From positions 1,870,229 through 1,934,228 of the forward strand of contig JACEVL010000099.1 of assembly GCA_020284085.1 (NCBI GenBank): a stretch of DNA of 64,000 bases. Direction: 5' to 3'. Below the pieces are notes generated by a model that was not told where the DNA came from, did not search any database, and was given only the letters and a program-made list of their open reading frames with translations. Shown here piece by piece: positions 11,322 through 24,169 of this stretch. The position numbers were made by a program, and so were the translations under genes. Every line of letters starts with the position of its first letter. Position 1 is the stretch's first letter. Source of the DNA: Aporrectodea caliginosa (taxonomy: Eukaryota; Annelida; Clitellata; Crassiclitellata; Lumbricidae).

Positions 11322-12715
11322 TTAGGAGTTTACTTAACGATTCCTTAGTAATATTCATGTCTTAACATCTTGTCCCTATGTCCCTATTTTGCATGAAGTG
11401 TTGGTTGCCGTAATGAGCATTCATGGATGTATAGTGACACTTGATATAGTGCCTTCTGAGTGCGTTCCTAAAGTCTGCATGCATGGCATACATATTCATG
11501 ATAGTGTTTAACTAGATGATTTCGACATAGCATTTTGTTGATTCTCTTTAAATGTGCATTAAAACTTGTGTAATTATTCTAAATATGTGATTGTGACATA
11601 CACAAATTATGTAGGACCATTATGTAACATATTAGGACTAATAAATAAATACATGAATATTGCATTTAAATGTAGGGCTAATGTTACGCGTCTGTAGAAA
11701 ATGTAGGCCTATGGATAAAACGGATAATTACAAAATGCAATGAAAAGTGATAAACCCAGAAACGCTATTAACTTAATAAAATAAAATTGTGTATGTAATA
11801 CGATCGACGATCGTCATGCAAACTGCAATATCTTATAGAAAATAGCACATAGAAAATTAAGTGGCAGTTTGGGCCCTCTCCTTAAAGGAAGATTATGGGC
11901 AGCATTTCAGTTCCGTACGCCACTGCGTCTTGCTATTGTGTTCTAGTGCTTCATTTTACTATTGTGAGAGATTTGCTATGTTTTAAGTTATTTTTGTTGT
12001 CTGTTATTAAGCCTACTGAAATCGATGCACACCATTAAAATTTACTTCCAGTAATTTTTAATAATTCAATTTTCTCTGTTTTATTCGCAAAAGAACATTC
12101 ATCCTCTTTCTCACTTGAGGCAGGTTATTTCTGTTGAAACACGCTGTGTTATAACATAGTTGACCAACGTCTCCCTCTTCCTTTATCCTGGCTTTGGACT
12201 GGCACCATCCAAAAAGGTTGTGGCTTAGATCCTTGCACAACGGATGAATTTCAACAATTGAACAACATTATGTTCTCAAGAGCCGTTGACGTTGATAGGA
12301 AAAACGTGTAGGGCCTACAGTTCTCACTTATAGATAGAAGTAAGTGATAATGACCATTGACAAGGCCAAGACTAATTCCTTTTAATCACAGCTAAACAAC
12401 TTTACAAAGGAACGTTTTAAGGTGTTCACTCTACAACAACCACACCTATAATTTATTATTGCAGCTTCGTGCGTTTAAAAGATGTCACATGCACCTGACC
12501 GTTTTTAAGCCCAAACACAACTATGTGGATTCAAACTTTATGAAGTCGTCCAATGCATTAAAAGTAGAAATTCAATGTCTCAAAGTGTAACGCAAACAGA
12601 GGGAGGAGCTCATGATATCTGATCTTTGACTCTTAAGCCCGTAATGAAGGAATTCTTTGAGGTTCTAGGCACGTGATCAATGTAACGCAGTTTAAGCCGA
12701 TACCAAAATAAATTA
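11322..12715. other. convergent intergenic region, no gene recognised
   Basis: This AT-rich stretch lies between the 3' ends of CTLR-1 (+) and CTLR-2 (-). Open frames are short and match nothing I know. Confidence 0.5.
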
Positions 12716-12717
12716 CA

Positions 12718-12860
12718 CCGTAAGTAAGTAAGTAAGCCATTTATTGACAGAACATCAACACCAAAAGATCACAATAACATAAGTCAGTACATGATCAAAA
12801 AGGTGAAAGGCTTTCACTCACAGTGAAATAAAAGTCATCATAGTTAGGCCCTAACTAACT
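12718..12860 (-). mobile_element. LINE 3'-end scrap with (TTAC)n tail
   Basis: On the minus strand a 3' non-coding end with CAATAAATGG closes in TTACTTACTTAC. Comparable (TTAC)n-ended scraps lie near 14165-14200 and 18810-18855. Confidence 0.4.
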
Positions 12861-12981
12861 CAGTCGAGAACTAAAACGAAAATATTGAAGCGTTTGTTAT
12901 GCAGAGGTTTTAGTCCACTCATTGAACGTTGTCTTTTGACGAGTCTCCTACACTGGAGTCTAATTATAAGCATTGTGTCAA

Positions 12982-15900
12982 TTAGTGCTGGTTTATGTGT
13001 TCAATTTTATCATAGACAACGGGTTGTCGCTCTTCAGCTTGATCGTGGCTGCCTTCTTTCTGTTGTAGAACCAATGCGTAGATACCACTCGGCTGATCCT
13101 TCGTAGAAAGAATCTCCTCATCGTTCTGCATTTCAATCTGTGGCGACTCCAACGAATCATTGACCAACGACGACTTCGACTTATTGATGACAACAGGGTT
13201 CCTAAGATTACAAGAATACCAGATAGACTAGAGTTAAGATAGACTTTCACGGTAACAATGTGAAAGCAATCAATAAAACGTAGGTACATGTAGGTAGGTA
13301 TCAAGGTTATTTACGTAGAGCCCATCAATTACTTCAAATGGGTAAAACATGGCTATGTAGTAACAGACTTAACACTCTATTTCTCAAGATGCGGAAAACA
13401 GTTTATGTGATAGACGCTAAGACGTCTACTGCAATTTGTAAATGTAACTATAATCGCCAATTTATATAGCGCATATTGAGAAAAATAATAATTTAAGAAA
13501 TTAACGTTGGATTAAAGCCGACCTTTTGCGTTTTCTTATCAGTAGAGCAACGACGACAATCAAGAGAATGATGAGTGGAACTCCAACTCCAAGACCAACT
13601 CCAAGTCCAACTTCCAGCGCTTGATCTGCGAATTAGAACAAGGTTCAATGCACATAGTCTCTTTTCATTAGTGCTCAGTATATACTATGCTTAATATAAT
13701 ATACTTTATTAGCCTACATTTCACTGACCAATCGGATTCCTACCAGTCTTTCACTTGAAGCCAACATAGCCTGATGCCGCATACATTATGATAATGGCAT
13801 AGTACAAGTAATTGGATTAGCCACCACATTACATTGCGTCCATAATCTTAGAGTTCAGCACATTGAGGTAGAAACGTATGCAGTTGTTTTAGTTGTACAG
13901 CGTATGATATTATATCGTCATAAGCGTCTCTGATACAAATACATGAAATATTTATGGCGTAAGAAAGTGCTACAGTTTCATTGTGAGTTGGATTGGACCA
14001 TTTTGCTTAAGAATGATTCAGATAAAAATGCAAAATACTCGGATCTTGTGCAAATTCAAATAATCAGGTTTTAGAATGACAACAGAACAACTGAAGAAAA
14101 TGACTTGCGTTATGTCAACGCATAAACAATGTTGCATAACTATCACAAAGTGCGATTAGCAATTGGTTAATAAAGAATAAACTTACTTACTTTTTACTTA
14201 ACTAAATAGTGACTAAGTCGATTAAAAACTATTTCAGAAGTCAAAGGGTACATTTGAAAGAAAATGCATCTTCATTGTCGACAGCTAGACCTATATTAGC
14301 GTACATTATAATGTGGTCAATAGTATTATGCCATCCAGGTGGACTATAATTGGCTGACACTTACCAGATTTTTTCTGTTGACTGCTTTCCGAAGAGTTCG
14401 CAGGAGTGGTTGAGATGTCGTTCGACTTTAAGGAACTACCAGGTGCTAACGATGATGATGATGATGCCGATGGTTTCAATGGAGTTGATGAGACGGGCGT
14501 AGGGTTTATTGGAGAAATTGGCGTAGAATGAAGTGTCGTCGTCTGGCTGAGAACTAAAAAGACATGAGTCCAGTGGGTTTATTCCTTAGTCTGCTATCAA
14601 TTTCACAAGACATAATTATAGATTAATTAATATGCACCTTGGATTAACCATGCAATGTGAGAAAATCTTTGAATCATGTAGTTTTATATGAATTCTATGT
14701 GAGAGCAGTCTAAAAATTGAAACAATTTACAGCAAACGAAATAAAAGCTAAACTGTCACTAGTATTAATAATATTTCATAGACCTGTGAAACAGATGAAT
14801 TGGCGATATGCATTACAATCACATTCCAGCCATTTCCATTTATAGTTATTCCTAGAACCAAGACAGATGCACTTCTTGTTGTAATCGGACGGATGACCAT
14901 CCGACCAATACGTAAAGTTGGCTTCAGATCCTAAAAATATTATGTCATACAACTATCATTATATGAATTCATTATTGGCGATATAATTATTTAATCACGT
15001 GTCCATAGTTATGTTAAATATTTCATACAAACGCTATAATGTCTTAATATTTATTTATCTGCTTGTCAATAATTCATTGAGACAATAATGCAATGACGAA
15101 TTATGTCATTTATTACAAACTGTTCTCAGGTGGTCCTGGTTTGCGGAACCTTCTGAGTCTCCTGTGTGACCTTAATTAAGTTGAGCCACCTCAGTGTGAA
15201 TTGCTATGTGTAATCTTGGGTTACCAAATAAACGAATACGAATACACAAAATATTAAAAGAATATCACGATCTTTCGCTCACTATTGAACCAATACTTTT
15301 CCATCTATCGGTTAGGTCAAAAGTTGCTAAACATACCAGAATCGAGCCATTTCCATTTTAATCGTTTGAGTCCGACCCAATAATCAGTTGATGTTGTTGA
15401 ATAAAGTCCAGAGCTGTTCAATGTAGATAAGGTATCTTTAGTGAGGTAATCGAATGAAGCCAAGTCTCCTCCTTCTCTTTGACAGTTGTTTCTGGCATCG
15501 AACCAAGATACCCTCGGAGTGTCGTATTTTTTGTAGCATCTTTCGTTAAACTTGAATCTATTATCACCGCAGTTGGATGTGTCACCTGTACGAAAGTATT
15601 GTTGTATGAAGGCATTTAATTTGGATTAGCTTGTTATCTTTTTTGGCCGTTACATAGTAGCGTAGGCCTATAGGGCCTACAGTGCTCATGAGAGGCTATC
15701 AAAAGCGCTAGTTGTGCCTTGATACATAGGCCTACGTACAAACGGTTTCTTTATAATTTATTAATATTAGGATTCAAATTGGTCACATAGTAGGTAAATT
15801 CTGAGGAGTTTTTCTTGAAAGACTTAATTAGGCTATTTCAAGCTGGGTCACAACTGGACAGCAACTCGGTGCAACTCATACAAACTTCATAATATGACCG

Positions 15901-17311
15901 AAGACGATAGAAAAGACATCTTTCCCAAATTATATGTACTGAGAATTCCATTAGATTGAACAAACGAAATTGCGATCTAAATACATCATGTAGGCCTCCC
16001 TACTCTGGAATAAAATGTAATCCTCAATCTCAAAATATACTACCATACTACCATACTACCATACTAGCATACTATACTAGCCAATGTCGTAATTAATATA
16101 ATTAAATTTTATACCTGAGTACTGACATAGATAGGATCTCTTGTCAGTTGGTTTGCTAGCCATTAAGCTGTAATTCCCAGTCAGGAGATATGCATATAGT
16201 AGATACTTAGACTCATCTGTTTGTCCTTGAACTTCAGCGTCTGTTGCAAGATAAAATAAAATGTCATGAAGGTTTTTCTTATTCAATGCACATGGAATAT
16301 AAACAGTTGCGTTACTGTGTTTTTATACAGATCATGCTCAACAAAGCGTTTTCTGTCTAAACTAGGCCTATCATAATACTTAATTGCGATTAAACATACA
16401 ATGAACGCATTGTGTTCTTGGTTTAAACAAAGTACACATGCTAATAGTTTCAGAAACGCAGTTTCAAGTAGACATAAGCCAATAGTCCTTTGAACGCCCA
16501 AAAGTTAAACAGAAGCATGGAGTAATAGAAATCGTATTCTTACTTGTACGAGATTGCTCGGTTATCCATTGCCAGTCGGTGGGTTCTAGCTGTCCATTCA
16601 GAATTATGTTGTTGTCACTAAGATAATTATCTGAGACGGCATCATTGGCGAACTGTTCTATGTTTGTTTGAAGGTCACCGTTAGTAACCGATGCCAACGA
16701 AGATACATTGAGATTAGTTCTGCACCAATCCTGGGCTCCACTTTGTGTTGTCCACTGGCTTGGATTTCCTGCATTGTCTCTGATAGTTAAATTATATTCG
16801 CCATAACTTTTACTGTAATAGGCAGAAGTTCGACTGCTTATTAGCATCAAGTCTGAAATAACAATTAACAACTCTATATCAATTATCTTTCTGATTGTTT
16901 CATGTATCAAAGGGATAATATTCTCTCAGTTTATCATACGCGACCTATGTGAGACGAGCTAAAGTGTGAAACCTAAATGGATAATGTTAAAACAATCGAT
17001 GCGAATATCTAACATCTGTGGAAATTGGTGTCAATCATCACAGATTGTTCGAACGTATCTGTACTTTCAATACATATCGTATGATCGTTAACCCAGTATG
17101 ACATGGTTTCTTATTACTCTCTTAATAGTCTACTTTATAGCGTATAAGATGATTTTAAACTCGACTATCTTCAGGAAGTAAGCGAGATGTGTAATTCGTT
17201 GTCTCTAGCTAGCACGATTCATGCAAAGAAATGCTTTAACGTTGAGAAGTAAAAGTTTTCTCAATGTCTCTTACCGAACAATGACAAGAAACATAATTCA
17301 CGGTAGTTCAT
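12982..17311 (-). CDS. CTLR-2: two-CTLD membrane receptor with ITIM-like tail
   Basis: Eight minus-strand exons join in frame: 17311-17275, 16852-16544, 16240-16115, 15585-15337, 14930-14784, 14553-14365, 13625-13523, 13201-12982 (1380 nt, 459 aa). Exon 1 and the start of exon 2 form the signal peptide (LCFLSLF, LMLISS), followed by SAYYSKSYG, a start shared with CTLR-3 and -4. CTLD1: GAQDWCR to RSYLCQYS. CTLD2: NERCYKKYD, SWFDARNNC, GGDLASF, YWVGLKRLKWKW, then WSDGHPSDYNKK and YRQFICF. Stem: Ser/Thr/Pro-rich with a run of five serines. The membrane span begins with alternating glycines (VGLGVGLGVGV), then RKRKR. The tail has SGIYALVL and VVYDKI (13003-13020), the latter fitting the ITIM rule. 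All introns are phase 1 except the last (phase 2). The donor after the membrane exon is GTCGGC, weaker than the others. Predicted surface receptor with possible inhibitory signalling. Confidence 0.82.
15120..15250 (+). mobile_element. LINE 3'-end scrap in CTLR-2 intron 4
   Basis: GGTGGTCCTGGTTTGCGGAA, then GAGTCTCC, then an (ATACGA)-like tail resembles 58025-58160 and 30110-30300, a set of related LINE ends of the form TGGCCCTGGTTxGCGGGACC. Confidence 0.4.
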
Positions 17312-17446
17312 GGCTAAAACTATTATACTGAGCTAAATCCTAGTTTATCTTCTCTAAAGTAATATCTGCAGTATTTCACGACAGCAAGATAATACGCAGA
17401 AAAAATACCTAGTAGTATATTTAGAAACCATGGGTTAAGTGATATT

Positions 17447-17460
17447 GCTATTTATAATGC
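17447..17460 (-). promoter_or_regulatory. TATA box of CTLR-2
   Basis: Minus-strand GCATTATAAATAGC lies about 140 bases upstream of the start codon at 17311, leaving room for a 5' UTR of roughly 110 nt. Confidence 0.5.
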
Positions 17461-17567
17461 AAGAGGAAGGTTGTGGAAGCAAAGGTTTAGCTTCAGTACA
17501 GGTAGCTTTGGTACTTTTCGATGCGTCATTAACACTGAATCCCTTCAAAATGTCTTGGCAGTAGAAC

Positions 17568-17615
17568 AGTAATATATATATATATTATATACATATTAAT
17601 ATATATATATATTAT
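17568..17615. repeat. (TA)n microsatellite
   Basis: Imperfect TA repeat between the two CTLR-2 first exons. Confidence 0.9.
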
Positions 17616-18266
17616 GCACGGTTGCTATGTTCGTAAGTTATGATAATTACTAGTGTAGCCTACATGCATATTCAACGCAGCAGTAGTCTGCTGATGTCAC
17701 TGAATGAGTAATGTGGCCTTGTGAAACCAGGTAGTTGTGCGACTATACAGCATTCAAGCGTGTCTTAATGGTGCGATCTACTGACATAGTCTAGTTGCCT
17801 AGATCTCAGAACTATAGACTCATGTAAGCATGCCTCTGCCACGCTAAATAACAACTCGAGTCAAAAGTTTGATTCGATATTAATAAAGTGTAAAATTCGT
17901 TAAATTAATGTGAGTAAAATCGATCAAATTCCAAGCGGAGATGCACGACAGCAAGATAATACGCAGATATATTTAACTGATTTACAATTTCTGCACGGAC
18001 CCCTTGCTGTCTCTCCTCTCATGTCTCTCGCTAAGAATTACCTGCGTAGCTGTCTACATCGCAATTTCCTGTTATAAGTGTACAGTATGCATGAGAATGT
18101 TCAATAACATAAGAGCAATGCATAGACCATCGCTGTTAATTCGACACAATATAGTCTTAGTTAGAGCGACAAAGAGGCATAAAGTTGTCATCCACAGTTC
18201 AATATAATTATATAGCGCCATTCATATTCAGAAACTCTTAAAGAGTCTTTATTCTATGTCTCTTAC

Positions 18267-18303
18267 CGAACAATGCCAAGACACAGCAATCACAATAGTT
18301 CAT
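18267..18303 (-). CDS. duplicated first exon of CTLR-2
   Basis: A 37-nt exon encodes MNYCDCCVLALF and ends in a phase-1 donor (GGTAAGAG), exactly as the proximal exon 17311-17275 (MNYRELCFLSLF). The context CTCTTACCGAACAATG is shared by both, and the 5' flanks are also related (17370-17425 versus 18370-18460). It could act as a distal alternative start that splices to 16852, or be the remnant of a tandem duplication. Confidence 0.6.
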
Positions 18304-19025
18304 CGTTGAAAACTTTCCAAGATTGATAACCACCTTCATAAATTTACTCTGAGGTAAGCAACCTTCGTTACGCGACACTAAGAATACTGGGGAAAACGGA
18401 TATTAAAATTTTGCTGCATGCTGAGAAAGTACCTTGAAGTATTTTTAGAAACGACAGGTAACTAACTACCTGCTTCTGCAAATAAGGCAGAAGAATTAAT
18501 GGCAGTTTTTTAAGATTGAACGCGTCACTGAGTCTGAATCATTCTCAAAACGGTCCAAATGTTCAGAAAGAGCGTTCGCAATTGTAATGTAGGCTATTAT
18601 CCCCGATTAAACAGACTCCTTACTCACTGCGTCCAAGAGCCCACAATCTAGTAAAACCGCATGCCAACAGTTTGGCTTGGAAAACATTCATTATGCGGAT
18701 GATTTACGATGTAGTTTAACGCCAGGGATAGTTGGCTTATTTCGACTTTTATGGTATGTTAGGCTTCCCTAAACGACTAAAGTGACTGCTTTGTAAACCA
18801 AAATGCGGTTATCAATTGGTATAATAAAGAATACACTACACTTACTTACTTGCCTATCTATAGATTTATGAAGCGCCTCTCACAAAGCACACCAATCAGA
18901 GGCGCTATTTTTTGTCGAGTCCAACCACCTTCAGCAACTGCGACGTCACCAGTCAAGTCATCCTCTACATTAATATTAACCACACAGATGAGCAATCGAA
19001 GTTTTATTAAGATTACTCAAGAAAC
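18304..19025. other. no gene recognised
   Basis: It holds the 5' flank of the duplicated CTLR-2 exon, a LINE-like end with AATAAAG near 18820-18860 and a GCGCC-type inverted repeat at 18880-18910. Nothing coding is supported. Confidence 0.4.
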
Positions 19026-19440
19026 TGCGACCTGTTGTTCTCCCGTCTGTTGCCGAATCCTTCAGGTTGCGTGATTCCTTCAGATTATCCGGCTGCTTCC
19101 AACAGACAAACCAGTTGGCAGACATCACCGGATTCACCATTGGATTCAGATAGAACGACGGAACTTTTTAAAGATTCGTCTCATCCTTTATCACAACAAA
19201 ACCGTGCGGCACTAATTAGTTTGCTAGTTAGTCCCCTCCTTATTACTCTAGCGCCTTGTTTAATTAGTTACGTCCATATAATTATCTGGCCATTTATAGC
19301 CTTGTTCGAAACCTCACTGAAGATCATTGATGAACGAGGCTTTGAGACGATTTTTTCTTCTCACTGTAATTTTTATAGAAATATATACATATATGTATAC
19401 ACCGTTTTTTCTACGCTGACGATGATTCTAAGTAGACCAC
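19026..19440 (+). pseudogene. 3' fragment of the secreted GGGYTFL family
   Basis: From CTGCGACCTGTTGTTC to a stop at 19170 this copies the end of the gene at 20230-23731 (compare 23575-23731), and similarity continues into the 3' UTR to about 19440. The copy has lost the stretch for FFGETTWGGCGC and is shifted out of frame before rejoining NQLADI and GFTIGFR. No upstream exons are present. It is a dead partial duplication. Confidence 0.75.
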
Positions 19441-20229
19441 AGGACACTTCTGACTCATAGGTGTCTGTGATGTCAATGTTTCGTGACAAGTTCTGCACCT
19501 TTTCATTGCTACCTCTTGCGTCGTCCACTGGGTTCTTTCACTGTTTCTGATAAAGTGGATGCTTTTTAATCCTGCGTCTTTTCCCAATTGAGCCCTGACA
19601 GTCCAGTTAGTAGTCTGAAACTCCTTTGGATATAGTCTTATGGTGAACTCCTTTTATTTACAATTGAATCAACCGCCCATCAACTCCTTTAAAGGTGATT
19701 TACATATTTGGGATTGCAATTACAATTCAAACATTTGTCAAATGCCAGAGGTAGCATTCGAACTAAACACAGGCCTTCTTCACGACAGCGAGATAAGTGT
19801 TGTTACCAAAAAATTACGTAATTATCAATTAAGAAATAATTGTCTATGGATTCGTTCACTACTGAAACCAAGAGTAATTATTAAAAAGCATCCATCTTGG
19901 ACTGCTTGACCTTCCACATCGCTTACGTTCCAAGCTGTTGCACACAAAACAGAGTTGTATGCACTAGATGATATTATGAAGCGATCTTAAAAGCAAGAAG
20001 CCTGTTAGTTGCTCTGCGTACTCATCGATTTGCCAATTCAATACGACGACAAGAAGATATTGGTTGACATTTAGAAAACACAATTGTTCTCTGTCGTTTT
20101 CTCGACCTTTACCCATCAGAAACAAATATCGTTACGTTCTAGTTGTTCTAGTTGTTCAGAAGAGCATTTAAAGAAAGCGAATTCATTCGACCTGAATTTC
20201 ACCTCATGTCAGAATTTGCTGTCGATAGA
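19441..20229. other. no gene recognised
   Basis: Short frames only. The last 230 bases form the 5' flank of the next gene, without an obvious TATA box. Confidence 0.4.
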
Positions 20230-20753
20230 ATGGCTGTCTTCAGATTGTGTCTGGTATTCGGTCTTCTCGCATTGTGGTCGACTTCATTGGATGCAGGTTA
20301 TTGTTTCTGCTGACTCTTCGTTAGTTATATTATTCCAAAGTTGAAGTTTGAAACGATTTAGAAGAGCCAATTACATGCGACTCAGATATCCAAGGTGCAT
20401 GTACACATCTTGAAACTTATAAGAAGCCTCTTCCTTTCAACACAGAGTCCAACGCATTTGAAGCCGCAATATTGGTAGATTTAAATTATCTTAAATAACC
20501 ATGATATTGACAAGTAAGGCATTCTATGAGGATGATCAGTTACACCTTTTTTATTTTAAATTCTTTATTTTCTTCAGCAATCTGTTGTCGGGATTTGAAA
20601 AAAGCCAGACCGGATGCACCAAGCGGTACATATACCGTCACGACCAACTCCCTAGCGTGGATACAAGTAGGTAAATCGGGAGCCAACTTTAAGTCGTCTG
20701 CATTTTTCAGAATACTACAGAATCTAAGTATATTGATAGCGTCGTTGAGCTGA

Positions 20754-21200
20754 TTATAAATAGAAAACAGTCTTAAACTTAATCTGATTCAAGAATGAGA
20801 GCAACAGAAATAGTGCTAACATTTGAATTTATGCGTTGAAAGTTCTTTTCAACTCTTGAGTCTTTACGATTTATAAGTAGAAAAAAGTGTTCTACTTAAT
20901 CTGATTCAAGAATGAGGGTAACAGAAATAGGGCTAATATTTGAATTTATGCGTTGAAAGTTCTTTTCAACTCTTGAGTCTTTACGATTTATAAGTAGAAA
21001 AAAGTGTTCTACTTAATCTGATTCAAGAATGAGGGTAACAGAAATAGTGCTAACATTTGAATTTATGCGTTGAAAGTTCTTTTCAACTCTTGAGTCTTTA
21101 CGATTTATAAGTAGAAAAAAGTGTTCTACTTAATCTGATTCAAGAATGAGGGTAACAGAAATAGGGCTAATATTTGAATTTACGCGTTGAAAGTTATGCT
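20754..21200 (+). repeat. four tandem copies of a ~118-bp unit
   Basis: Units begin near 20754, 20871, 20990 and 21108. Each carries CTTAATCTGATTCAAGAATG and GCGTTGAAAGTTCTTTTC. The two central copies are nearly identical. They lie in intron 2 of the broken secreted gene. Confidence 0.9.
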
Positions 21201-21269
21201 CTTGCTAACCTGTTCTTTTCAACTCTTTAGTGTTACAGATTTATTATCAATATTATTCCTTAACATAAC

Positions 21270-21990
21270 ATAACATAACATAACAAGGTTTATAGTGGCT
21301 CAGAAGACTTGCATCTGTGTCAGAGCCACTCTCTCAAGTCTTATCCAATGCATCTTGACCTAGTATCCAATTTTAGTGAGCCTCTTCTTGAATTCCACCA
21401 CCGAGTCCACGGCAACAATTTCCTCGTCCAACTTGTTCCAACTATTAACTACTCTTGTACTGAAGAATCTTTGCATGATTGTCCCAGCTGTTTCTTTATT
21501 AATCTTGTATCTGTGTCCTCGAGTTCTCTTATCAACTGAGAATTTAAATAGCCTCTGTGCTGGTATCTTGTCTCGTCCTGTTATTATCTTGAATGTCTCT
21601 ATTAAGTCTCCTCTATCTCTCCTTTTCTCTAATGTTGTCAGCTTGCATCTCCTCCTAAGAGGGAAGTATTCAAAATGGTCGAAAGTAGATCCTTGCGGCA
21701 CAAGGACTCCCTACCCTCGACCATTTTGAATACTTCCCTCTTATTCCAACTTTCTGCCTTCTATCGCTCAACCATTGTTTTAACCATTTCAACAAATTTC
21801 CTCCGATTCCACTCGCTTCCAGTTTCTTTCCTAGCCTTTTATGTGGGACCTTGTCGAATGCCTTCGCGAAGTCCAGGTATACTATGTCGACCGCTTTTCC
21901 TTCATCCATTTTCTTATACATCTCTTCGAAAAAATCTAGCAGGTTTGTTAGGCACGAGCTTCCTTTCGTGAATCCATGTTGGCTATTGAG
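21270..21990 (-). mobile_element. Rex1-like LINE fragment
   Basis: Minus-strand frames read reverse-transcriptase text: HGFTKGSSCLTNLLDFFE and DIVYLDFAKAFDKVPHKRL (21996-21700), then after an internal deletion the C-terminal end (DRGDLIETFKIITG, FFSTRVVNSWNKL; 21660-21360). The catalytic centre is missing. A 5-mer tail (AACAT)n at 21263-21285 marks the 3' end. Inserted in intron 2 of the 20230-23731 gene. Confidence 0.85.
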
Positions 21991-23947
21991 GATCACACTA
22001 TATTTAAATCCTTAGATCTACTGTGAGATGGGATTGAACGGTGGTGGCTACACTTTCCTCAGTCCAATGTCTTTGACTTCGCTGACCGACTCAGAACTAC
22101 AGGAGATGTTCACAGATAGGACAACATTTCTGCTACGCGTCCGAACGAAAGATTGCTCCACTCAGCCGTACGCTGTGCTCGGCCAACTTTCCCCCGAATA
22201 CTCGTAAGTGCTTAGATAACCAGGGTAACTAGAGTGTTTGTGTATGTGTATGTATGCATAGGCAGAATAGAGATAGATACATAGACATATCTATAGAAGG
22301 AAATACAGCGAATTAGATATAGAGATAAAGACAGGGAAATAGAAACATATAGATAGCGAGAACAGACAGACAGTCGGGGACGTACATGTAATTACCTCAG
22401 GAGTAATCTGCCACGTGGCATATCGATTCAAAGAGATTGAACAGTTCAATTTGTAATTACGACGATTTATATAGCGTTGTTGGTAGCAAGCTACTTCTAG
22501 AACGCTTAACAAAACTGTCTACTGTCAGCGCAAATGTTAGTGCTCGTGATTAACCAATAAATGCAAAAAATAGGAAAATGCACGCGAACTCTACAAATGC
22601 GACTGACCGCTGCCACATACGACGCGAATTTAATCAACAATCGCGCGGTGCTGCTTAATCGTTATCGTTATCGTAATCTCCAAGCTTCTAAAGCGCCACT
22701 GGAAAGCCAAGCGCAGGGCACCAGCTTATTCACGAGCGTTGCGTAGAATCAGATGTTTGTCCAAAGGAGGTCCGATTCCGGTTTCCACAGGATCAGAGGT
22801 GCGGATTAGATGTTGAGGTGGATGCTGTTTTGGTCGAGAATTGGAAGGTGGAAGATCAGGTTAGGCGGGGTAACAGTTCTTGCAGAGGTGAGACTTTAAT
22901 TTCGAGTGGAAAGCATCCATCACCCCGATTGATAGGAGAGCCTGAGGCAGATGATGGTGGGTGATTGAAGATGATGGTGGATGAATGGGAAAAAGTGTGG
23001 AATTCAGGAGAAATTCCGCGTTTTTTCGGAGACGTGGTGCAGTAAGTTCTTAGATAACCAGAGTTATCTAAATAATTTAAATATAGCCTAATTGTGGTTT
23101 AAATGGATACAGAACGTGTGACTCACAAGACCAACGTCATATGTAGGGCACGTGTAGTGTGTGTGGAAAATGTTTTCCTATTCGGCTTCGTGTGTCATAT
23201 ATGACGCTGTTTTTGTGATGAGTTTTAGTTCAGTTTGCTAAAAAAAATAACTAGCTAATGAGGACTGTATGTAATTAATTATTGTCATCGAGATATAACA
23301 TTTGTAGGAGCATTCCTCTGAAGTTGGGTCTGAGCAACCATGACGGATACAATCCTCCGATTAACAAACTTAAGGGTGCTCTGGAGCCCCCCTTTCTCTA
23401 CTTCGGCTTCCTTCCAATCGTCAACGCTACCAACAACAACAAGCAAGGCCTAATGGTCAACGGAAGGAGAACCACCTTCAAAAATTGCGACGAAAACCCC
23501 AACAGTCAATTCGCCCTCTACCCCAACTTCAAAGAGGCACCGCCAACCACCTAAGCCACTCCTGACAAGTTCTGCGACCTTTTGTTCTCCCGTCTGTTGC
23601 CGAATCCTTCAGGTCGCGTGATTCCTTCCGATTACTTCTTCTTTGGAGAGACGACCTGGGGAGGATGTGGCTGCTACAAACAGACCAATCAGTTGGCAGA
23701 CATCAACGGATTCACCATTGGATTCAGATAGATCGAAGGAACCTTTTTTAAAGATCCATCTGTTCTCTTATAGCAGCAAAAACAAATTAGTCAGTTAATA
23801 AGTTACCTGATCCTCTTTACTATAACGCGTTGTTTAGTTCACACCTGATCATTTATATTGCACATTGTTCCAGGTTTCAATAGAGATCATTTGCGGACAA
23901 AGCTTTGAAACTATATTCTATTATTCTTCTCTGAGATTGCAAAGTAG

Positions 23948-24026
23948 ATCTTGTTTGAAAATAAACCCTATTCACTTGTTTGAAAATAAACCCTATTCAC
24001 TTGTTTGAAAATAAACCCTATTCACT
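23948..24026 (+). repeat. triplicated AATAAA-bearing unit after the secreted gene
   Basis: TTGTTTGAAAATAAACCC recurs three times at 25-bp spacing, about 220-290 bases after the TAG at 23731. Each unit holds one AATAAA, so the 3' end has three equal polyadenylation signals. Confidence 0.8.
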
Positions 24027-24169
24027 ACCGCGATAAAATTGCTTCTATTAGGCGCATAGTTATATAATCTACACACATTTTAATGTTAGCAATATAAATG
24101 TTAAGAAATCAATATTAATTCAGTATAAAATAAATGACTAATATAATGTCTTCTTCTCAAAGCTGAGTC

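Larger units (their letters stand above)
20230..23731 (+). pseudogene. secreted GGGYTFL-family gene with an in-frame stop
   Basis: Four exons: 20230-20296, 20578-20666, 22016-22203, 23308-23731 (768 nt). Exon 1 encodes a signal peptide (FRLCLVFGLLALWS). Exon 2: CCRDLKKARPDAPSGTY. Exon 3: [15 protein letters not shown] then TTFLLRVR. Exon 4: PFLYFGFLP, FKNCDENPNSQFAL, PSGRVIP, WGGCGCY and a terminal GFTIGFR. The start resembles the CxxIKxxxPxxxSGxYxI entry of fibrinogen-like and collagen C-terminal domains, but the rest is a family I know only as uncharacterised in marine invertebrates. TAA at 23552-23554 interrupts exon 4 in a frame otherwise open to the TAG at 23729; the aligned codon in the intact copy is Thr. 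Exon lengths 67, 89 and 424 are identical in both copies. The product lacks about 59 C-terminal residues unless read through. Confidence 0.75.

Noticed and set aside
12982..13304. Longer minus-strand frame across the CTLR-2 tail exon in another register
   Set aside because: The tail exon frame continues correctly from the membrane exon with a good acceptor; the other register does not.
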